DNA of 5,847 bases from assembly GCA_002455755.1 (NCBI GenBank), contig DKLL01000077.1, positions 13,425-19,271 of the forward strand, read 5' to 3'. The notes below the pieces were generated by a model. The model had not been told where the DNA came from, searched no databases, and worked only from the letters and a program-made list of their open reading frames with translations. This document shows positions 1 through 5,034 of the stretch, in pieces. This stretch comes from Acinetobacter sp. UBA6641 (GTDB lineage: Bacteria; Pseudomonadota; Gammaproteobacteria; Pseudomonadales; Moraxellaceae). Position 1 is the first letter of the stretch. The number at the start of each line of letters is the position of its first letter. A program made the translations under genes and the position numbers.

Positions 1-9
1 GATTTGTGA

Positions 10-146
10 GTGTGGCAAGGATGCCACACATTCCCCATCCTGGCGCTGCATTTTTAAGCAGCGCTTAAAACTGGCTCAGGATGTCGTGTATGGGGAATAA
101 AGACTTTTGCCTACTTTTGGTCTGTCAAAAGTAGGGTTTAGCCTAC
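10..146. repeat. Structured intergenic element with clustered inverted repeats
   Basis: This stretch holds at least four strong inverted repeats. Positions 10-17 and 22-29 form a perfect 8-bp stem with a 4-base loop. Positions 30-37 pair with 91-98 (ATTCCCCA/TGGGGAAT), 37-42 with 77-82 (ATCCTG/CAGGAT) and 43-49 with 58-64 (GCGCTGC/GCAGCGC), giving a nested long-range fold. A competing hairpin 52-59/63-70 (TTTTAAGC/GCTTAAAA, 3-base loop) uses one arm of the innermost stem. Positions 110-119 and 126-135 form a perfect 10-bp stem, and the right arm can instead pair with 142-146. No open frame of note crosses it. Such density suggests a dispersed REP- or MITE-like repeat, or the end of one. That identity is inference; the pairings are read directly. 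Confidence 0.5.
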
Positions 147-317
147 ACAAAGCCACTTAAACTTTTAAAGAAAAGACAAGGTTGTGAAAAATATAAATAT
201 CAAATATTTAAAGATAAAAAACCATCCTGCTGTTTTAGTACTAAAATAAAATTCAAATTATGAGACAGTAGTGCACTCACGCCATTCTTTTTTATCCAGC
301 AATTTTGAATTTAAATA
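147..317. other. AT-rich intergenic region without a gene
   Basis: No credible coding frame is seen here. It lies downstream of the minus-strand hemerythrin gene. It contains a 7-bp AT-only hairpin at 194-210 and a perfect 14-bp palindrome, TTTTAGTACTAAAA, at 233-246. Neither is a convincing Rho-independent terminator: stems are AT-rich, and the only T-run following in the minus-strand sense is preceded by a weak 5-bp stem. Confidence 0.5.
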
Positions 318-785
318 TTAGCTTTTTACCAGCATATCTTTTTTCATGTCTTTATAACGCTGATATTCATTCCTGTACTGCACCGCTAAAGCTGTTTTCT
401 GCTCCTCCTCCAGAATTTTTCCGGCCTGCTGAAAAAAGCCGTGTTCTTCTTCTTTCAGGTGATGATGCACCTTTTCAGAAAGCTTTTTGGCTAGTGCGAT
501 CCAGCCGGGATTGCTAAAATCGGTTTCACTCAGCTCTTCAATCATCTCATCCATTTCATGATGTTCTGCCAGGGCATGACGGGTAATATTCAGCCCGGAG
601 TCGGTCATCATGAGCGGAATATAAAAATAACGGTCTTCAGCCGCTTCATGCGCAAATAATTCATTCTTTAGTTGTTTGAATAACTCATGACGTTCTAGGG
701 AATCCCCAGAAGTTTGCAGTAATTTTTCTGCCAGATCACGCTGGATTTCATGACTTTCCCTTAATGCTTCAAAAATGGTGATCAT
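318..785 (-). CDS. Hemerythrin HHE cation-binding domain protein
   Basis: A 155-residue cytoplasmic protein with no signal peptide or membrane segment. It is predicted to be a four-helix bundle carrying a non-haem di-iron site that could bind O2 or NO or handle iron. The spaced His/Glu pattern of the HHE family is visible: H12 (SHE), H46 with E50 (AHEAAED), H75/H76 with E77 (EHHEMDE), and H107-H109 with E113 and H115 in a charged HHHLKEEEH segment. It fills the whole length, so it is a single-domain protein and not a YtfE/ScdA-type protein with an extra N-terminal domain. The ATG at 783-785 is preceded by a good ribosome site. It lies 115 bases downstream of the permease gene on the same strand with no terminator evident between them, so read-through is possible. 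The exact ligand and physiological role cannot be told from sequence. Confidence 0.88.
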   Translation of the reverse strand: MITIFEALRESHEIQRDLAEKLLQTSGDSLERHELFKQLKNELFAHEAAEDRYFYIPLMMTDSGLNITRHALAEHHEMDEMIEELSETDFSNPGWIALAKKLSEKVHHHLKEEEHGFFQQAGKILEEEQKTALAVQYRNEYQRYKDMKKDMLVKS

Positions 786-793
786 GTAATTTT

Positions 794-799
794 TCTCCT
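794..799 (-). promoter_or_regulatory. Ribosome binding site of the hemerythrin gene
   Basis: On the minus strand this reads AGGAGA, eight bases before the ATG at 785-783. It supports that start codon. Confidence 0.7.
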
Positions 800-900
800 G
801 TTTTTATCATGCCTTTGACCCATCATAAAATGGAAATGGTAAATATTCAGGAACTTTTATAAGGAGAATTTGTATAAAAAATTTTAATATTGAGAAAGAT

Positions 901-1668
901 TTATGGGAAAAATGTTTGATAAGCTAAACGGCAGATCAATATGCTCACCAGAATTAAAAACAGGATACGGATAAAACCGCTACCGTATTTTAAGGCCGCA
1001 CGCACACCGATGATCGAACCTGCCACATTGGCCACTGCCATCATCAAACCTAAACTGAACAGCACATGCCCCGTGGGAATAAAGAAACTTAAGGCGGCAA
1101 AATTGGTCATGAAATTGCCAATTTTAGATAAGGCAGAGGCATGGAGAAAATCTACTTTTAAATAACGAATAAAATAGAAAATAAAGAAGCTGCCGGTTCC
1201 CGGGCCAAAAACTCCATCATAGAAACCAATGATCAAACCGCCCATTCCGGCCAGTATCAAGGTTTTTCTGGTCATACTTTGCTGAAAATGCACCTGACCG
1301 AACTGCTTTTTCATAAAGGTATAGATCGCAATCACAATCAGCATCACCAGTACAAACGGACGCAGTACTTCTTTAGGAATCATGCTGACACAAGCAGCCC
1401 CTGCAAAAGAACTGATAAAGGCAGCGACGCCAATCACCGCCAGTAACTTCCAGTCAACTTTGACTCGGCGCAAATATGACCATGCCGCTGAAGCAGTACC
1501 ACAAATGGAGGCCATTTTATTGGTACCGAACAGCGTTGCGGTGTTCATATGCGGAAAAGTATTCATTAAGGCCGGAATTTGAATTAATCCGCCACCTCCC
1601 ACTGCTGCATCTATCGCGCCGGCAAAAAATGCAAAAAACAGAAGGCTTAAGATAATTTCAATTTCCAT
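901..1668 (-). CDS. TSUP family (TauE/SafE, YfcA-like) membrane permease
   Basis: A 255-residue inner-membrane protein with about eight hydrophobic segments (roughly residues 5-20, 75-95, 102-119, 136-152, 156-170, 181-199, 203-225, 232-250). The two internal repeats of the TauE/SafE family are visible: an N-terminal D20-AAVGGGG loop followed by IPAL, and a second-half GFYDGVFGPGTGSF loop at 148-161. FGTNK at 47-51 and the ALSKIGN segment near 179-185 match the pattern of E. coli YfcA. Family members move sulfur-containing or organic anions (sulfite, sulfoacetate, taurine-related compounds), but the substrate here cannot be assigned. The ATG lies 16 bases after the truB stop, with only a weak GAAG ribosome site, so translation is probably aided by coupling and the gene is probably in a truB operon. 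No neighbouring sulfur-metabolism gene helps define the substrate. Confidence 0.88.
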   Translation of the reverse strand: MEIEIILSLLFFAFFAGAIDAAVGGGGLIQIPALMNTFPHMNTATLFGTNKMASICGTASAAWSYLRRVKVDWKLLAVIGVAAFISSFAGAACVSMIPKEVLRPFVLVMLIVIAIYTFMKKQFGQVHFQQSMTRKTLILAGMGGLIIGFYDGVFGPGTGSFFIFYFIRYLKVDFLHASALSKIGNFMTNFAALSFFIPTGHVLFSLGLMMAVANVAGSIIGVRAALKYGSGFIRILFLILVSILICRLAYQTFFP

Positions 1669-1684
1669 AAATTTACTTCAACAA

Positions 1685-2593
1685 TTACTCGAGATTTAAC
1701 ACACGTTTAGGCACCAGACGATTACGTTCGGTAATTTCAGCCAGACCCAGACATTTTTCACCATCAAACACCAATACCTGGGCTTCTGCTGCATGCTCAA
1801 TATTGCTTTCCATGCCACGGCTAAAGTATTCAGCACGTCCTTCAGGCACCTGAACTTTAGGAAAATGATCAACAGGTGCATAAGCAGGCAACAACAAAGC
1901 TTCACGTTCCTGTTCAGTCAGGCTCTCCAGATACTCGATCGTGTATTCAGGAATCAGGTCGAAATGACCGGTTTTAATCCGGTACAGATAAGTCAGATGG
2001 CCATATGTTCCCAAGGCCTGGGCAATATCTTCACCCAATACCCGAATGTACGTGCCCTTAGAACACGTCACATCAAGGGTAATACTATTTTCAGTAAAAG
2101 AGAGTAATTGTATGGCATAAATATGAATCGGACGTGCTTCCCGTTCAATTTCTATCCCTTTACGCGCCAATTCATACAGAGGACGCCCTTCTTTTTTCAG
2201 CGCTGAATACATTGGTGGTACTTGCTGAATATCACCAATAAACTTGTCCAAAACCTGTTTGATCTGTTCTTCGGTCAATGCAGGTGCAGCTTGTTCTAAT
2301 AACACTTCACCTTCAACATCCCCAGTCGTTGTACTGTGCCCCAAATAAATAGTAGTCTGATAACGCTTGGTCGAATCGAGTAAATAATGGGAAAATTTGG
2401 TCGCCTCACCCAAACAAATAGGCAATAAACCTGAAGCCAATGGATCCAAGGCTCCGGTATGCCCGGCCTTTTGTGCCCGATATAACCACCGTACTCTTTG
2501 TAAGGCTGCATTTGAACTGATACCCAGAGGCTTATTCAGTAAAAATACGCCGCTGATATGACGGCGCTGAATTTTAGGTGAAGTCTTTTTCAT
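1685..2593 (-). CDS. truB: tRNA pseudouridine(55) synthase TruB
   Basis: Converts U55 in the T-loop of nearly all elongator tRNAs to pseudouridine; cytoplasmic. With the ATG at 2593 the protein has 302 residues, typical for proteobacterial TruB. Visible motifs are the N-terminal KP at 21-22 in a LLNKPLG context, the catalytic segment [12 protein letters not shown] with D50 as the nucleophilic aspartate, KRY at 76-78, and CSKGTYIR at 177-184 with the conserved R184, followed by GHL and the TGHF segment. The C-terminal ~55 residues ([25 protein letters not shown]) fit the small TruB C-terminal PUA-like domain. An in-frame TTG four codons upstream (2605) would add M-I-F-T, but neither start has a good ribosome site, so ATG is preferred. 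The usual partners rbfA/infB and rpsO are absent; it is instead followed by the permease gene. Confidence 0.96.
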   Translation of the reverse strand: MKKTSPKIQRRHISGVFLLNKPLGISSNAALQRVRWLYRAQKAGHTGALDPLASGLLPICLGEATKFSHYLLDSTKRYQTTIYLGHSTTTGDVEGEVLLEQAAPALTEEQIKQVLDKFIGDIQQVPPMYSALKKEGRPLYELARKGIEIEREARPIHIYAIQLLSFTENSITLDVTCSKGTYIRVLGEDIAQALGTYGHLTYLYRIKTGHFDLIPEYTIEYLESLTEQEREALLLPAYAPVDHFPKVQVPEGRAEYFSRGMESNIEHAAEAQVLVFDGEKCLGLAEITERNRLVPKRVLNLE

Positions 2594-2616
2594 AGTGAAA
2601 ATCAAACAAGTTCAAA

Positions 2617-2637
2617 CGGCTGCTATGTTAGCAACCG
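2617..2637. promoter_or_regulatory. Interrupted dyad in the truB/lifO divergent region
   Basis: CGG-c-TGCTA-tgt-TAGCA-a-CCG forms an 8-bp dyad with one central mismatch per arm and a 3-base centre. It overlaps the -10 of the candidate truB promoter. It could be an operator bound by a dimeric regulator, or a hairpin in the truB leader. The symmetry is read directly; the role is inferred. Confidence 0.35.
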
Positions 2638-2654
2638 CTTATCATTATTTACAA
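2625..2654 (-). promoter_or_regulatory. truB: Candidate truB promoter
   Basis: On the minus strand TTGTAA (2654-2649) and TAACAT (2630-2625) are separated by 18 bases, each matching four of six sigma-70 consensus positions. The placement about 30 bases before the truB start is sensible, but the match is only moderate and is inference. Confidence 0.3.
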
Positions 2655-2727
2655 CTCTTCTACGCTTTATTAATTTTTTTTATGGCACATTGTTTTCACT
2701 TTTTAGGACCATAAAAAACAAAATAAA

Positions 2728-2733
2728 AGAAGG
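2728..2733 (+). promoter_or_regulatory. lifO: Ribosome binding site of the lipase foldase gene
   Basis: AGAAGG lies 11 bases before the ATG at 2745. A second purine-rich AGGA at 2740-2743 is too close to the start to act as a normal site, so the upstream match is preferred. Confidence 0.4.
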
Positions 2734-2744
2734 TTGCATAGGAA

Positions 2745-3773
2745 ATGCAAAAACATCATAAGTTATGGATTATTTTAGCGGTTATTATAGCGTGCTTGGC
2801 TGTGCTGCTATTTTGGCTCGCCCCTTCCCAGTCCACTGCAGAAAACACAGAGGCTGTTCAAAAAGTTGATGCAAATAATGCCTTAACCTCTCCTCTACCT
2901 GCCCCTACAGATCAGAGCCGGGCTTTAGTCGGTCATAGCCAGCAAGACACAGAAATAAACTGTCAATTGCGTCTGGACAACGCCAACCGTTTAATTGTCA
3001 ATGAACAGACACGCAACTGTTTTGAATATTTCATTACCGCATATGGCGAAAAAGATCTGAAGCAAATCAAACATGATTTCAAAGCCTATATACAGCAGAA
3101 CTATAAAGAACCCGCTTTAGGACAAATTATTGATTTGTGGAATCGTTATATCAATTACCGGGAAAAACTGGGCGATTTGCAGGCACCCAATATCGACAAG
3201 GAAGATCCTAAATATTATCAAAGCATTTTCGCCAATATGAAAAATTTGCGTAAACAGTTTTTCTCTGACTATGAAATTGAAGGCTTATTTGGTACGGAAG
3301 ACACTTACCATGAATACACACTGAATCGTATGGCCGTGCTGGCAGACAAGAACTTAACTGAAGCACAAAAAGCACAAAAACTGAAAGATCTTTTTAATCA
3401 ATTACCTGACGACTGGAAAGAAAACCTCGAACAACTCAACAAACTGGAAGACTTGCGTAAACTCACGGCGGATATTAAGGCACGTGGCGGTTCAGCGGAA
3501 GATATTCATCAGATGCGCATGAATCTGGTTGGTCCTGAGGCTACTCAACGTCTAGAAGCCTTAGATGGGCAACGTAATGACTGGAAAGACAAGGTCGATC
3601 AGTATCTGGGTGAACGGGACAACATCATCAAAAGCGGCATGAGTGATGAGGCCAAACAGCAAGCCGTGCAAAAATTACGTACTCAGCACTTTAATCGACC
3701 AGAAGAACAACTACGAGTAGGGACTTTTGAAACCATCCATGATCAGGGAGGAAAATTACCATATGGCGATTAA
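2745..3773 (+). CDS. lifO: Lipase-specific foldase (lipase secretion chaperone) LifO/LipB
   Basis: A steric chaperone that stays anchored in the inner membrane and folds secreted family I lipases in the periplasm before their export. The 342-residue length is normal for the family. Residues 7-26 form a single N-terminal membrane anchor (LWIILAVIIACLAVLLFWL), followed by a variable Ala/Pro/Thr-rich linker to about residue 60. LVGHSQQDTEINCQLRLD leads into the family signature RxxFDY(F/C)LSA, present here as R90-N-C-F-E-Y-F-I-T-A99 followed by YGE; the usual Asp is Glu and LSA is ITA. The rest is charged, helical lipase-embracing sequence ending in the typical EEQLRV segment at about 323-328. 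It is followed after 89 bases by the first lipase ATG with no clear terminator, so the two probably form an operon. Foldase-before-lipase order is the known Acinetobacter lipBA arrangement. Confidence 0.94.
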   Translation: MQKHHKLWIILAVIIACLAVLLFWLAPSQSTAENTEAVQKVDANNALTSPLPAPTDQSRALVGHSQQDTEINCQLRLDNANRLIVNEQTRNCFEYFITAYGEKDLKQIKHDFKAYIQQNYKEPALGQIIDLWNRYINYREKLGDLQAPNIDKEDPKYYQSIFANMKNLRKQFFSDYEIEGLFGTEDTYHEYTLNRMAVLADKNLTEAQKAQKLKDLFNQLPDDWKENLEQLNKLEDLRKLTADIKARGGSAEDIHQMRMNLVGPEATQRLEALDGQRNDWKDKVDQYLGERDNIIKSGMSDEAKQQAVQKLRTQHFNRPEEQLRVGTFETIHDQGGKLPYGD

Positions 3774-3862
3774 TCGCAATGTAGTCCAATAAGGAGATTA
3801 GATTAATCAACTTATTGATGTACTTATATGAATAAAAACAAAAGCATTTAAGGATAAAGTTG
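3774..3862 (+). other. Foldase-lipase intercistronic spacer with an orphan Shine-Dalgarno
   Basis: This spacer carries a strong AAGGAG at 3791-3796 with no start codon at normal distance. Further on are two very short frames, ATG 3818 (five codons, MYLYE) and ATG 3828 (seven codons, MNKNKSI), the latter ending at 3851 inside the ribosome site of the lipase gene. A 5-bp hairpin (ATCAA/TTGAT) sits at 3806-3819. No terminator is evident, so co-transcription of foldase and lipase is plausible. Confidence 0.4.
3850..3854 (+). promoter_or_regulatory. lipA: Ribosome binding site of the first lipase gene
   Basis: AAGGA lies eight bases before the ATG at 3863. It favours this ATG over the TTG at 3860, which would be only five bases away. 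Confidence 0.7.
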
Positions 3863-4846
3863 ATGAAAATTTTAAAAAGTAAAAAAGCGCTCATGCTTAC
3901 TGTAATAACCAGTCTAGTGCTGGGTATTACAGCTGAAACACAAGCAGCAAAAGGAATTTTGCAAATTAACGAAACGGTCAAATCCGATTATGCAAAAACC
4001 AAATATCCCATTGTCATGACGCATGGCTGGTTAGGCTGGTCACGCATCGGCGATGACAGTTTCAATATTGATTACTGGTATCAAATTTTGCCGGATATGG
4101 CACGCAATGGTTCAACTGTTTTTGCCGCGCAGCTCTCCCCTGCCAATACCACCGAGTTCCGTGGTGAACAACTGGTTGCTCAAGTAGAAGAAGTGCTGGC
4201 GATTACGGGCAAGAATAAAGTCAACCTGATTGGTCACAGTCATGGCGGCCCCACCGTACAATACGTAGCAGCAGTAAAACCGCAGTATGTAGCCTCGGTG
4301 ACCGGCGTGGGCGGAACCTACCGGGGTTCTAAAGTGGCGGATGATATTCAAAACAATACGCTTAGCCGTACTGCGTTCAATATTTTAGGACAGTACATCA
4401 TTGCGCCACTGATGACCTGGGCTCAGGCCAATCCGGACATTCCGGTGAACTTTGATGCTTCGATGAAGTCGCTAACCGAAGTGGAATCTGCGAACTTTAA
4501 TAAACACTTCCCGACCACTGCTTTAGCTTCTGACTGTAATAAGAGCGGTGCCAAAGTGGATAAAGGCATTTATTACTATTCTTGGGGTGGAACTGCACAA
4601 ACCACCAACCTTCTGGACATTGACAGCATTCTGATGCAACTCGGGCCATTGTCTTATGGCAACAAAGACAATGATGGTATGGTCGCGCGCTGTAGTTCAC
4701 ATATTGGTCTCGTCATTCGTGATGATTACAATCTTAACCATACTGACCTGGCCAACATGATGTTTGGTTTAAAAGGAATGTTCGCTCCTGATCCGGTTGC
4801 ATTATTTAGACAACATGCTAATCGCTTAAAAATTCAGGGCTTATAA
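3863..4846 (+). CDS. lipA: Secreted triacylglycerol lipase, family I, foldase-dependent
   Basis: Hydrolyses ester bonds of triacylglycerols outside the cell. The 327-residue precursor starts with a Sec signal peptide (KILKSKK, hydrophobic core about 9-22, likely cleavage near AETQA-A at 28). The mature part is an alpha/beta hydrolase close to Pseudomonas aeruginosa LipA: oxyanion segment THGWLGW at 53-59, nucleophile elbow GHSHGG with S126, catalytic D271 in KDNDGMV and H293 in NHTD. D252 and D295 correspond to the two aspartates that bind calcium in the Pseudomonas enzyme, and C225 and C277 to its disulfide. The C-terminal FRQHANRLK segment is also conserved. Unusual points are Trp in the oxyanion loop where relatives have HGMLGF, and GGTYRGS after the fourth strand instead of GAPxKGS. 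The adjacent lifO supplies its foldase; release by type II secretion is inferred from the family. The symbol follows Acinetobacter usage and is not lipoyl synthase. Confidence 0.95.
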   Translation: MKILKSKKALMLTVITSLVLGITAETQAAKGILQINETVKSDYAKTKYPIVMTHGWLGWSRIGDDSFNIDYWYQILPDMARNGSTVFAAQLSPANTTEFRGEQLVAQVEEVLAITGKNKVNLIGHSHGGPTVQYVAAVKPQYVASVTGVGGTYRGSKVADDIQNNTLSRTAFNILGQYIIAPLMTWAQANPDIPVNFDASMKSLTEVESANFNKHFPTTALASDCNKSGAKVDKGIYYYSWGGTAQTTNLLDIDSILMQLGPLSYGNKDNDGMVARCSSHIGLVIRDDYNLNHTDLANMMFGLKGMFAPDPVALFRQHANRLKIQGL

Positions 4847-4855
4847 ATTATTTTT

Positions 4856-4890
4856 AACGCATCAGAGCATACTTTGACTGATGCGTTTTT
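4856..4890 (+). terminator. Rho-independent terminator after the first lipase
   Basis: A perfect 10-bp stem (AACGCATCAG at 4856-4865 with CTGATGCGTT at 4878-4887) and a 12-base loop are followed by a T-run through 4890. It begins nine bases after the lipase stop and separates the two lipase genes transcriptionally. Confidence 0.85.
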
Positions 4891-5034
4891 AGTCTCACGA
4901 CTTCGGTTAAATCAATGTAACCACTTTGATCAAAACCGGTCTTTTTTAAATTCTGGCTGCTGAATGATCTGTATGACCACAGCGATGATTTAAAAATAAG
5001 AGTATGTACAAAACAAAAAAAATGAGGACTCTCT
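4891..5034 (+). promoter_or_regulatory. Leader/promoter region of the second lipase
   Basis: Since a terminator precedes it, this 144-base gap should hold the promoter of the second lipase. Visible symmetry includes a 5-bp inverted repeat 4905-4909/4918-4922 (GGTTA/TAACC), a perfect 10-bp palindrome TTTGATCAAA at 4925-4934 and an abutting ACCGGT at 4935-4940. I find no -35/-10 pair good enough to name. The region 4985-5022 is strongly A-rich. Confidence 0.4.
5023..5028 (+). promoter_or_regulatory. Ribosome binding site of the second lipase gene
   Basis: TGAGGA ends six bases before the ATG at 5035 and supports that start. Confidence 0.7.

Noticed and set aside
305..517. 70-codon plus-strand open frame
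   Set aside because: It is antisense to the hemerythrin gene, with no domain or ribosome site.
786..900. Possible terminator between the permease and hemerythrin genes
   Set aside because: Only AT-rich self-complementary runs are present; there is no GC-containing stem followed by a T-run in the minus-strand sense.
1793..2107. 104-codon plus-strand open frame
   Set aside because: It is antisense within truB, whose conserved motifs cover the same bases.
2594..2605. TTG start adding four residues to TruB
   Set aside because: There is no better ribosome site than for the ATG at 2593, and the extra residues precede the usual family N-terminus.
2648..2676. Possible lifO promoter with TTTACA as -35
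   Set aside because: TTTACA is a good -35, but no acceptable -10 lies at 16-18 bases, so I did not list it as a feature.
3860..3862. TTG start directly before the lipase ATG
   Set aside because: The adjacent ATG has better spacing to AAGGA (eight bases) and is the stronger codon.
3691..3981. 96-codon minus-strand open frame with a hydrophobic stretch
   Set aside because: It overlaps the end of lifO, the spacer and the lipase signal peptide region; the hydrophobicity is a mirror of AT-rich DNA and no ribosome site supports it.
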